Origin: JALEGB01 sp038530925
GTDB taxonomy: Bacteria; Pseudomonadota; Alphaproteobacteria; Rhodobacterales; Rhodobacteraceae
Length of the DNA: 21,264 bases
Assembly (NCBI GenBank): GCA_038530925.1
Contig: JBCBCG010000054.1
Span: 1-21,264 of the forward strand
Direction: 5' to 3'
Shown here: positions 6,679-16,343 of the stretch, one piece after another
Layout of the letters: every line of letters begins with the position of its first letter
Position numbering within the stretch: the first letter of the stretch is position 1
Made by a program: the position numbers and the translations under genes
The notes under the pieces: generated by a model
Seen by the model: the letters and a program-made list of their open reading frames with translations, nothing else
Told to the model about the DNA's origin: nothing
Database searches by the model: none

Positions 6679-8880
6679 ATGACCGGATCGATCACGACCG
6701 GACCTGATACGACGGGACCGAACGCCGGCGGGCCGAACGCCAGCGCGCCCAACACGTGCTCGCCAAACACGAGCGGGCCCGATACGAGCGAGCCCAATGT
6801 GAACGGGCCCAATATGAACGGGCCCAACATGAACGGGCCGATGGTGCTGCGCGCGCTTGAGCGCTTCCGCCATCATTGCACCGCGCCTTTCATGCGCGCC
6901 GTTGGGGCGCTCATTCGGCGCGCCGCGATGCGCGCGGCCGCTCGAACCGGCGGGGCCCTGGCCCGGGCCGGCCGAGCGATCGGCGCGTTTTTGCTGATCA
7001 ACCCTTTGTTTTATTTCCTGTGGTGGCTGCTCCGCGTCCTGTTCCGAGGCGCTCGCATGCTTTGGCGTCAACTGCGGTGGATCGCAGCGGCGCTTTGGCG
7101 CGGCCTCAAGGCGGCGCGCCGATCGATCATCGCCGCCGCCTCGCACTTTGCTGATACGAGCCGGCGCCTTTGCCGCGCCGCCGCGCATGGCGCTCTCGCC
7201 GTGATCGCCTGGCCGGCTAAGCTGGTGATCGCGGCGGCGCAAGCGGGCGTCGCCCAAACGCGCCGCCTGAGGCCGCGCGCGGCGATCGCCGCCGTGGGCG
7301 GCGCGGCGCGCGCGCAGGCGCGGCGGGTCGCGGCGATCCCTCACATCGTCACATCGGCGCGCCAGCGCCTCGGGGCGAGCCTGCGCAATCTCAGCGCAGC
7401 GACGCGGCGGCTCGCGGCGACCGCCTTCAGCGCCCTCGCCAAGATCCCGCCTGCGCTCGCCCAGCTTCGCATCGCCTTCGCGTCCCTGCGTCCTGCGCTG
7501 GCGCGGTTGCGGCCGAGCGACGCCGCCATTGCGAGCCTCGTCGTCATCGCAGCGTCCGGCCCCGCGCTCGCCCCGCGCTTGAGCGACGACGCGACGATCG
7601 CGTTGACGCGCGCCAATCCCTTCGCCGATCGCAACGGCGTGCGCGCCGAACGCGGCGTCAGCGTCGCGCCGCCTTCGACGCCGACGCTCTGGAGCGGCGC
7701 GCCGCGCGCCGTAGGCGAACGCGGCATCGCGCCGCTTTGGGTCGCAGAAGCGCTGGACGACATCGGCCCGCTGGACCCTGCTGAAGCGCTCGCCGCCGCG
7801 CCGCGCACGCTTGAGCTGGCGCCCGCGCCGGTCTGGTCGCCGGAGCTTGAGCGTATGGCCGCGCTCGCCGTCTCGGATGAATACCTGCCGCTTGAGACCG
7901 GCTCGGTTCCGGTCGTGCATCGCTTCGGCGCCAATCCACGTCCGCTCGGCCGCCGCGCGCTGACCCGAATCGATCTCGGCGCGATCGAAACCGGGCCGGT
8001 GATCCGCGTCGGCGTCACCGACAGCGCCGCCGTCAATCGCGGCGATTTCACCACCGGCAGCCTGGCGCAGCGCGCGCCGCGCGCCGCCTGGCCGGGCGGC
8101 GACGTCGCGAGCGACCTGCCGGAGTCGATCGCCTCCGCTCTGAACCTCGCCGCGCCGCAGACCGTGCCGCCGACCGCCGCGCCGCTTCCCTCGATGCGGC
8201 CCTTCGACACCGGCTTCAAGCGCACCGCGCGCGTCACCGTGGTGCTGACAGCGGTCGGCCTCAACTTGCCGGCCAGCCGCGACGCGCTGGAGCGTTTGCC
8301 AAGCTCGGTGGTGTTCGCCGTCGCGCCGGTGGCCCAGGATCCGGCGCAATGGGTCGAGGCGGCCCAGTCCCGCGGGCGCGTCGCTTTGATCGAAGTGCCG
8401 ATGGAGCCTAAGGCCTTCCCGCGGGTGAACCCGGGTCCGTTGACGCTGCTCGCTGATGCTGCGGCCGATGAGAATGTGAAGCGGCTCGAAGAGACGCTGG
8501 CGCTCGCGCCCGAAGCCGACGGCGTCGCGACTTATCTTGGCGGGCGCTTCTCCTCCTCGGAAACCGCGGCCGCTCCGGTCATCGCGGCGCTGAAGGAACG
8601 CGACCTCTTTCTCTTAGAGACGGCGCCGACGCCGCTGAGCGCGTTGCGGCGCACGGCGGCGGAGATCGGCCTGCCGGCGGCGTCGTCCGTCGTGTCGCTC
8701 GATCGGTTCGGACAGGATGATGATCTGAGGGAAGGGTTCGCACGGCTTGAAGTGGCCGCGCGCGAGAAAGGGCACGCCATCGGCGTCGCCGTCGCGGTGC
8801 CGCGCAGCGTCGACGCGCTGGCGGAGTGGGCGCGCTCGCTGGAAGCCCGCGGTTTCCGTTTGACGGCGCTCGCGCTCTGA
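6679..8880 (+). CDS. Divergent polysaccharide deacetylase-like membrane protein, probably catalytically inactive
   Basis: The protein has 733 residues, longer than is usual for this family. Residues 6-55 are ten degenerate NGPN-type pentapeptides. Residues 101-122 (FLLINPLFYFLWWLL core) form a membrane segment. Residues 125-300 are rich in Arg and Ala, and 300-510 are low-conservation. Residues 515-733 match the divergent polysaccharide deacetylase (YibQ/DUF610) fold: VTVVLTAVGLN, FAVAP, VPMEP, GPLTL, YLGGRF and LFLLET occur in the expected order. In the family as I recall it, the first strand ends in an Asp pair, then NHMGSRF and FLDS follow. Here these read TA, TYLGGRF and LLET, so the metal ligands and catalytic Asp appear lost. 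Being followed by rppH is a common alphaproteobacterial arrangement. A structural envelope role is inferred. Confidence 0.75.
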   Translation: MTGSITTGPDTTGPNAGGPNASAPNTCSPNTSGPDTSEPNVNGPNMNGPNMNGPMVLRALERFRHHCTAPFMRAVGALIRRAAMRAAARTGGALARAGRAIGAFLLINPLFYFLWWLLRVLFRGARMLWRQLRWIAAALWRGLKAARRSIIAAASHFADTSRRLCRAAAHGALAVIAWPAKLVIAAAQAGVAQTRRLRPRAAIAAVGGAARAQARRVAAIPHIVTSARQRLGASLRNLSAATRRLAATAFSALAKIPPALAQLRIAFASLRPALARLRPSDAAIASLVVIAASGPALAPRLSDDATIALTRANPFADRNGVRAERGVSVAPPSTPTLWSGAPRAVGERGIAPLWVAEALDDIGPLDPAEALAAAPRTLELAPAPVWSPELERMAALAVSDEYLPLETGSVPVVHRFGANPRPLGRRALTRIDLGAIETGPVIRVGVTDSAAVNRGDFTTGSLAQRAPRAAWPGGDVASDLPESIASALNLAAPQTVPPTAAPLPSMRPFDTGFKRTARVTVVLTAVGLNLPASRDALERLPSSVVFAVAPVAQDPAQWVEAAQSRGRVALIEVPMEPKAFPRVNPGPLTLLADAAADENVKRLEETLALAPEADGVATYLGGRFSSSETAAAPVIAALKERDLFLLETAPTPLSALRRTAAEIGLPAASSVVSLDRFGQDDDLREGFARLEVAAREKGHAIGVAVAVPRSVDALAEWARSLEARGFRLTALAL
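6694..6843 (+). repeat. Ten degenerate 15-bp tandem repeats at the start of the deacetylase gene
   Basis: Units follow the pattern AAyAyGAACGGGCCC and encode TTGPD, TTGPN, AGGPN, ASAPN, TCSPN, TSGPD, TSEPN, VNGPN, MNGPN and MNGPM. The last three units are nearly identical, which suggests recent expansion. Each unit keeps the reading frame, and the late units bring extra in-frame ATGs. Confidence 0.9.
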
Positions 8881-8886
8881 GCGACC

Positions 8887-8920
8887 TCGGATCGGCTCTC
8901 GGGTCGGAGAGCCGATCCGA
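8887..8920 (+). promoter_or_regulatory. 14-bp perfect hairpin in the rppH leader
   Basis: Positions 8887-8900 are the exact reverse complement of 8907-8920, with a 6-base loop GGGTCG. The hairpin starts 6 bases after the deacetylase stop and ends directly before the rppH ribosome-binding site (AAGGAAG, 8922-8928). No T run follows. It could be a processing site, a 3'-end stabiliser for the upstream message, or a structure affecting rppH translation. Confidence 0.75.
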
Positions 8921-8935
8921 AAAGGAAGCGCCCCC

Positions 8936-9451
8936 ATGAGCGATCGCGGCGACGCCGAGCAGCCTGACGTCTCTCTCCTGCCCTATCGGCCTTGCGTCGG
9001 GCTGATGATCCTGAACCAAGACGGTCTCATTTTCGCCGGCCGGCGCCTCGATGGCGGCGGCGAAAGCCCGGCCTGGCAAATGCCGCAAGGCGGGATCGAC
9101 CCGGGCGAGGCGCCGCTGGAGGCGGGACTGCGCGAGCTGCGCGAGGAGACAGGCCTCGCGCCGGAGCATGTGGAGGTGCTCGGCGAGACGCGCGATTGGG
9201 TTAAATACGACGTGCCGCTGGCGCTGATCGGCAAGCTTTGGGGCGGGCGCTATCGCGGGCAGACGCAGAAATGGTTCGCGCTGCGGCTGACCGCGCCGGA
9301 CAGCGCCGTCAATATCGAGACCGAAGACCCTGAATTCTGCGAATGGCGCTGGATGGCGGCGGATGCGCTGATCGAGGCGATCGTACCCTTTAAGCGTGAC
9401 ATCTATCGCAGCGTGCTCGGCGAGTTCGCGCCGCTCCGCGAGCCGAGCTGA
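8936..9451 (+). CDS. rppH: RNA 5'-pyrophosphohydrolase (Nudix)
   Basis: The protein has 171 residues, a normal length for RppH. It removes pyrophosphate from 5'-triphosphate RNA and so starts RNase E-dependent mRNA decay; older names for relatives are NudH, IalA and dinucleoside polyphosphate hydrolase. The Nudix box GX5EX7REUXEEXGU is complete at residues 52-74 (Gly52, Glu58, Arg66, Glu67, Glu70, Glu71). The RppH signatures YRPCVGLMI near the start, WQMPQGGID, and YRGQTQKWFAL in the middle are present. ATG 8936 follows AAGGAAG (8922-8928) with a 7-nt spacer. It is probably cotranscribed with the deacetylase-like gene, although a 14-bp hairpin separates them. Confidence 0.95.
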   Translation: MSDRGDAEQPDVSLLPYRPCVGLMILNQDGLIFAGRRLDGGGESPAWQMPQGGIDPGEAPLEAGLRELREETGLAPEHVEVLGETRDWVKYDVPLALIGKLWGGRYRGQTQKWFALRLTAPDSAVNIETEDPEFCEWRWMAADALIEAIVPFKRDIYRSVLGEFAPLREPS

Positions 9452-9462
9452 CCGCGAACTTC

Positions 9463-9495
9463 TTGACTCAGTCCTCCATCTGCCTGACCCAGTCC
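9463..9495. promoter_or_regulatory. Direct repeat, candidate operator of the MarR-GNAT gene
   Basis: TGACTCAGTCC at 9464-9474 and TGACCCAGTCC at 9485-9495 differ at one base and are spaced 21 bp start to start, two helical turns. They fill most of the 62-bp gap just before the ribosome-binding site of a MarR-family gene, a usual place for self-regulation. Confidence 0.4.
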
Positions 9496-9513
9496 ACAAA
9501 AAGGAGCTGGGCC

Positions 9514-10497
9514 ATGAGCCAACCGACCGCCGCCGCGGCGAAGGCCGACAGAGATGCGATCGGTTACGACGTGATCGACGCGGTGCGCGCGTTCAACCGC
9601 TTCTATACGCAGCGGATCGGGGCGCTTGACGAGCATCTCTATGGCGCTGGTTTCACCCTATCGGAGGCGCGGGTGCTGTATGAGCTGCACGCGGCGGAGG
9701 CGTCCGCGGCGGATCTCGCGCGGGCGCTTGGGCTCGACCCGGCCTATCTCAGCCGTATTCTCAAAGGGTTTCGCGAGAAAGGTTGGGTGGCGAGCACGCG
9801 CTGCGCCGAGGATGCGCGGCGCACGCGTCTCAGCCTCACCGACGCCGGGCGCGCCGCCTACGCGCCCTTGCTGCAGCGCTCGCGCGAGGCGGTGCGCATG
9901 ATGCTCGCCTCAGCGCCTGAGGCGCGCCGGGCGGCGCTCCTCTCAGCGATGCGGACCATCCGCGCCTGCCTCGACGATGCTCACGATGCGCGAGATGCTC
10001 AGGCGGCGGCGCCGCCGCCGGTGCTGCTGCGTCCGCTGCGCGCGGCGGATCTCGGCTGGGTGATCGACCGCCATGGCGCGCTTTACGCTGAAGAGCACGG
10101 CTTCAACGACGCCTTCACCGGTCTTGTCGCGGTGATCGCCGGCGGCTTTCTCCGCACATCGAAGCCTGGGCGCTCAGAAGCCTGGATCGCGGAACGCGCC
10201 GGCCGGACTGTGGGATCGGTGTTCGTCGCCGATACTGGCGAGGGCGTCGCTCAGCTGCGCCTGCTCTTGGTGGAGCCGGATCAGCGCGGCGCCGGCGTCG
10301 GCCGCGCGCTGCTGGACGCCGCCATCGGCTTCGCCCGCGCCGCAGGATATAAAGAGCTGCGCCTTTGGACGAACGACGTGCTCCACGCCGCCCGGCGCCT
10401 CTACGAGCGCGCGGGCTTCACGCTCATCGACGAGACGCCGCATGAAATGTTCGGCCCGAAGATGATTGGGCAAACCTTGTCGCTCCGCCTGACATGA
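9514..10497 (+). CDS. MarR-family regulator fused to a GNAT acetyltransferase
   Basis: The protein has 327 residues. Residues 15-155 are a MarR-type winged helix: FTLSEARVLYEL, then ASAADLARALGLDPAYLSRILKGFREKGW as helix-turn-helix, then the wing with DARRTRLSLTDAG. Residues 170-327 are a GNAT acetyltransferase; the acetyl-CoA loop is QRGAGVGRAL (257-266), followed by LRLWTNDVLHAARRLYERAGF. Such MarR-GNAT fusions are widespread, but their substrates are mostly unknown. The frame opens at 9463, but ATG 9514 has AAGGAG at 9501-9506 with a 7-nt spacer. It is convergent with atpC, only 21 bp apart and without an evident terminator. A direct repeat just upstream may be its operator. Confidence 0.9.
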   Translation: MSQPTAAAAKADRDAIGYDVIDAVRAFNRFYTQRIGALDEHLYGAGFTLSEARVLYELHAAEASAADLARALGLDPAYLSRILKGFREKGWVASTRCAEDARRTRLSLTDAGRAAYAPLLQRSREAVRMMLASAPEARRAALLSAMRTIRACLDDAHDARDAQAAAPPPVLLRPLRAADLGWVIDRHGALYAEEHGFNDAFTGLVAVIAGGFLRTSKPGRSEAWIAERAGRTVGSVFVADTGEGVAQLRLLLVEPDQRGAGVGRALLDAAIGFARAAGYKELRLWTNDVLHAARRLYERAGFTLIDETPHEMFGPKMIGQTLSLRLT

Positions 10498-10518
10498 CAG
10501 GACTTCGGACGCCGGTGC

Positions 10519-10905
10519 TTAAACGCCCTTCAGCGCCTTCAAATCATTGAGATATTGCGCTGTGCGGAGGATCGCGTCGCCATCGGCCTGGCCGAGCGCT
10601 TGCTCGGTGGCGGCGATGCGCTCATCCAGCATGTCGCCCGTGACGGCGTCCGCCTCATGCACGTCGTCGGCGAGAATCGTGCAGCGATCCGGACCGACCT
10701 CGGCGAAACCGCCGAACACGACATAGGTCTTGGTTCCGCCCTCCACCAACGTCGCCTCGACCTTGCCCGGCCGGAGCACCGCCAGAAGCGGCGCATGACC
10801 CTCCATCACGCCGAAATCACCCTCGACGCCCGGCGCGATCACCATCGTCGCCTCGGCCGAGGCCATCGCGCGCTCTGGCGCTACGAGATCGAATTGGAAG
10901 CCCAT
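10519..10905 (-). CDS. atpC: F1 ATP synthase epsilon subunit
   Basis: The protein has 128 residues. It is the central-stalk epsilon subunit, which couples c-ring rotation to F1 and can inhibit ATP hydrolysis. The N-terminal beta-sandwich is clear: FDLVAPERAM, then GVEGDFGVMEGHAPLLAVLRPG and YVVFGGFAEVGPDRCTILAD. The C-terminal part (EADAVTGDMLDERIAATEQALGQ) is a short helical hairpin. It is the last gene of the atp operon. The ribosome-binding site is weak. It is separated from atpD by 336 bp that hold a small membrane protein gene. Confidence 0.95.
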   Translation of the reverse strand: MGFQFDLVAPERAMASAEATMVIAPGVEGDFGVMEGHAPLLAVLRPGKVEATLVEGGTKTYVVFGGFAEVGPDRCTILADDVHEADAVTGDMLDERIAATEQALGQADGDAILRTAQYLNDLKALKGV

Positions 10906-10959
10906 GCCCTGCGGACCCTTTTGGTTTCGCGGCGCGCCTGGCGACGCGCCATCATCGCT

Positions 10960-11178
10960 TTAGACGCGGAACGCCGCGCTACGCCGCGCCGCGCGGCGCT
11001 CCATCATCAAGCCGATCGCCACGCCCGCCGTCATTCCGAGCACGCCGAAAAACAGGATGTGCATCGCCCGCTCCTGCGCGCGGTGGAGCGGCTCGATCGG
11101 CTGCAGCGGCGGCTGCGTGACCCAGCCGAGAACAAGTCCGGCGCCGAGCCCCGCCGCGCCGCAGCCAAATCGGTTCAT
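10960..11178 (-). CDS. Small two-helix membrane protein of unknown function in the atp operon
   Basis: The protein has 72 residues and is not recognised. Helix 1 covers about residues 4-21 (FGCGAAGLGAGLVLGWVT) and helix 2 about 38-58 (AMHILFFGVLGMTAGVAIGLM). Both are rich in Gly with small-xxx-small spacing, suited to tight helix packing. The Pro-rich linker is TQPPLQPIEPLHRAQER and the tail is basic (ERRAARRSAAFRV), so both ends are predicted to be cytoplasmic. The frame can start 18 codons earlier, but ATG 11178 has a very good GGGAGGG (complement of 11183-11189). It lies 63 bp after atpD and 54 bp before atpC on the same strand. Context suggests an F1Fo-related or assembly role; this is inference only. 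Confidence 0.65.
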   Translation of the reverse strand: MNRFGCGAAGLGAGLVLGWVTQPPLQPIEPLHRAQERAMHILFFGVLGMTAGVAIGLMMERRAARRSAAFRV

Positions 11179-11241
11179 GCCGCCCTCCCGCCTTGGTCGC
11201 ACAGCGCCGCCGCCTGTCCGACGGCGCGACATCGCTTGGCC

Positions 11242-12666
<1,425 letters not shown>

Positions 12667-12717
12667 ATCGGTGCTCCAACTTCGATAAGGCCCGCCGGGC
12701 CGTAGGGTTGTTTCGAC

Positions 12718-12743
12718 GCCGCGAGTGATACATGTCTCGCGGC
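12718..12743 (-). promoter_or_regulatory. Intercistronic hairpin between atpG and atpD
   Basis: GCCGCGAG (12718-12725) pairs perfectly with CTCGCGGC (12736-12743) around a 10-base loop. A smaller GGCCC/GGGCC stem lies at 12689-12701. Neither is followed by a T run on the transcribed strand. They may set mRNA processing or stability so that beta is made in excess of gamma. Confidence 0.55.
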
Positions 12744-12770
12744 CGCATCAAACATCGTCCGCTCGACTGA

Positions 12771-13649
12771 CTACAGCGCTTCCGCTCCAGAGATGATCTC
12801 GATCAGCTCCTTCGTAATCGCGGCCTGGCGCGAGCGGTTGTATTCGAGGGTCAGCTTCTTGATCATCTCGCCCGCGTTCCGCGTGGCGTTGTCCATCGCC
12901 GCCATCCGCGCGCCTTGCTCGCTGGCCGCGTTCTCAAGAAGCGAGCGAAAGATCTGGACGACGACCGCCTTCGGCAGCAGCTCGGCGAGGATCGCCTCCT
13001 CTTCGGGCTCGTGGATGTAAGCGGCGGCCGGCCCGTCCGTTCCCTCCGTCGCGGGCGGCTGCATCGGCGCCAGCTGCGCAGCGGTCGGGATCTGGCTGAT
13101 CACCGATTTGAACCGGTTGTAGAACAGCGTCGCGACATCGAACTCGCCGGCTTCGAACATCGCCAGAACCTTCGCGCCGATCGGCGCGGCGTGGTGATAG
13201 CCGAGCTTCTTCGCTTCGGAGAGATCGACGTGATCCACCAGCAGATCGCGGTAATCGCGGATTAGCTGCTCACGCCCCTTCTTGCCGATGGTCAGGATCT
13301 TGATCGTCTTGCCTTCGGCTTGGAGCTTGCGGATATGCTCCCGCGCGAGCTTCACGATCGAGCTGTTGAAGCCGCCGCAGAGCCCGCGCTCGGCCGTCGC
13401 CACCACCAGGAGATGCGTCTCGTCCTTGCCGGTGCCGCTCAGCAGCTTCGGCGCCGTCGGGCTCTCCTTGGCCGCGGCGGCGAGATTGCCGAGAACCTCC
13501 TCCATCCGCACCGCGTAAGGCCGCGCCGCTTCGGCCGCGTCTTGCGCGCGGCGCAGCTTCGCCGCGGCGACCATCTTCATCGCGCTGGTGATCTTCCGCG
13601 TCGACTTGACGCTGGCGATCCGGTTCTTCAGGTCCTTAAGGCTCGGCAT
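12771..13649 (-). CDS. atpG: F1 ATP synthase gamma subunit
   Basis: The protein has 292 residues, the usual length. It forms the rotating central shaft of F1. The N-terminal helix MPSLKDLKNRIASVKSTRKI, the sequence TSAMKMVAAAKLRRAQ, and the central ERGLCGGFNSSI are family hallmarks. The C-terminal helix ends in MDNATRNAGEMIKKLTLEYN and RQAAITKELIEIISGAEAL, which reach into the alpha-beta ring. The ribosome-binding site is weak (GGTGGG), and it follows atpA after 158 bp. Wider than usual gaps on both sides hold hairpins. Confidence 0.97.
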   Translation of the reverse strand: MPSLKDLKNRIASVKSTRKITSAMKMVAAAKLRRAQDAAEAARPYAVRMEEVLGNLAAAAKESPTAPKLLSGTGKDETHLLVVATAERGLCGGFNSSIVKLAREHIRKLQAEGKTIKILTIGKKGREQLIRDYRDLLVDHVDLSEAKKLGYHHAAPIGAKVLAMFEAGEFDVATLFYNRFKSVISQIPTAAQLAPMQPPATEGTDGPAAAYIHEPEEEAILAELLPKAVVVQIFRSLLENAASEQGARMAAMDNATRNAGEMIKKLTLEYNRSRQAAITKELIEIISGAEAL

Positions 13650-13675
13650 CGGCCCACCATTATTGATCGCCGCAA

Positions 13676-13697
13676 CGACGCGGATACGGGCGCGTCG
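13676..13697 (-). promoter_or_regulatory. Intercistronic hairpin between atpA and atpG
   Basis: CGACGCG (13676-13682) pairs perfectly with CGCGTCG (13691-13697) with an 8-base loop, just upstream of the atpG start. A second structure, GGCGGC/GCCGCC at 13802-13816, places the atpA stop codon in a three-base loop. Confidence 0.5.
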
Positions 13698-13807
13698 CGG
13701 GCCTTAGGCATGTCATCGCGCGCGAGCGGCGAGAGAAGCGCCGGCGCGGCCGCGCGTCCATTCGGCGCGGCGAGAAGAAGCGGCCCAAACCAGCAGCCGC
13801 GGGCGGC

Positions 13808-15345
<1,538 letters not shown>

Positions 15346-15349
<4 letters not shown>

Positions 15350-15912
15350 CGGCCGACCTCTTTCATCGATTGCTGGAGGCGGGCGAGCTTCGAGCGGATC
15401 GACGCGTCGATCATCTTGCTGCCCATCTGAACGACGAGGCCGCCGATTAATTCGGGGTCGACCTCCCTTTGCATGTGAACCTTGCGGCCGCCGGCCATTT
15501 TCGAGAGCCCGGCGGAAAGCTCCTCGGCCTGCGCGTCCGTCAAGGGCGCGGCGGAGACGACTTTCGCCGTCGCTTCGCCGCGTTGCTCGGCGACCAGCGC
15601 TTCGAACCCATCCAGCGCGCGCTCAAGGAACGGGAGCCGCCGCTTCTGCGCCATCAAGCCGAGAAATTTCGCCGTGAGCGGCTGCAATTGCAGCGCTTTG
15701 GTCAGCTGGGCCATCACGCCGACCATGCTTTCGCGCGAGATCGAAGGGTCCTTCAGCGCTCGCACCAGGTCGGCGTTCGTCGCCAGCGCGTCTTTCAGCG
15801 CGAGGCGATCTTTGCGCACAACCTCGGTCGCGCCGGTCTCAAGTGATAGATCAAACAAAGCCTTGGCGTATCGTCCTGCGACGCCTGCGATGATCCCTTG
15901 CGTTTCGGACAC
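15346..15912 (-). CDS. atpH: F1 ATP synthase delta subunit
   Basis: The protein has 188 residues and corresponds to bacterial delta (mitochondrial OSCP), which ties F1 to the peripheral stalk. The N-terminal helical domain begins IIAGVAGRYAKALFDLSLE, and the C-terminal domain contains AKVVSAAPLTDAQ and the conserved VDPELIGGLVVQMGSKMIDA. The start is GTG at 15912, with GGGAG (complement of 15919-15923) 6 nt upstream. It is the first gene of atpHAGDC. No Fo genes are present, as is usual for alphaproteobacteria, where Fo is a separate operon. Confidence 0.96.
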
Positions 15913-15948
15913 TCGACGCTCCCGCCCTCACGGCTCGACGATCCGCGA

Positions 15949-15978
15949 CCGGCGCCGACGGTCCTGCCGTCGGGCCGG
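15949..15978 (-). promoter_or_regulatory. Hairpin in the atpH leader
   Basis: CCGACGG (15955-15961) pairs with CCGTCGG (15967-15973) around a 5-base loop. A further CCGG/CCGG helix (15949-15952 with 15975-15978) extends it past a small asymmetric bulge. It ends about 36 nt before the atpH start codon in the transcribed direction. Confidence 0.4.
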
Positions 15979-16098
15979 CGGACGCCGCCCGGAAAACCTT
16001 GATGTCGCCGCGTCAGGAGAATGTTCGCGTCCGTCCGGCGCGCTGGAAGAGCGCGACAGCGATCCGCGAGACCGCCGCAGCCCCTCAAATCGAGCGGG

Positions 16099-16127
16099 TG
16101 GCTAGCATAGGGATTCCAGGCTGGCAA
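16099..16127 (-). promoter_or_regulatory. Possible promoter of the atp operon
   Basis: On the minus strand TTGCCA (complement of 16122-16127) precedes TAGCCA (complement of 16099-16104) by 17 bp; the -10 is preceded by GC, giving GCTAGCC, close to the Caulobacter GCTANAWC type. It would give a leader of roughly 180 nt before atpH. The -10 match is modest. Confidence 0.3.
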
Positions 16128-16343
16128 CCGCTCCAGCCCGTGTGAAACAAGGCGCCGCACCGCCGAAAACAAGGCTTTGTCCGGGCGACTTCGCTGCGCC
16201 GCGCCAAGACGCCCTGCGGCGAAACGCCCAAGCGCCGAAGGGGCGCCGCGGCGCCGGCGCGGGCCGGCGTCGAACGGGATGGCGGACCGCGCCCTCACGG
16301 GAGGTGACGCTGCGTAAGAGGCACGCATGGCGCCGGCCGCGGC

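Larger units (their letters stand above)
15913..16343 (-). other. 431-bp gap before atpH: leader region, no gene
   Basis: The gap lies between two minus-strand genes. I see no protein with family features here; the open frames are Arg/Pro/Ala-rich shadows. It holds a possible promoter (16099-16127), a leader hairpin (15949-15978) and no clear terminator for the upstream polyprenyl synthase gene. A priA-like gene, common upstream of atpH in alphaproteobacteria, is absent. Confidence 0.6.

Noticed and set aside
6637..8349. 570-codon antisense frame over the deacetylase gene, including a repeating LGPF-like peptide
   Set aside because: The repeat in the translation is just the antisense reading of the 15-bp tandem array, and the remainder is Arg-rich shadow.
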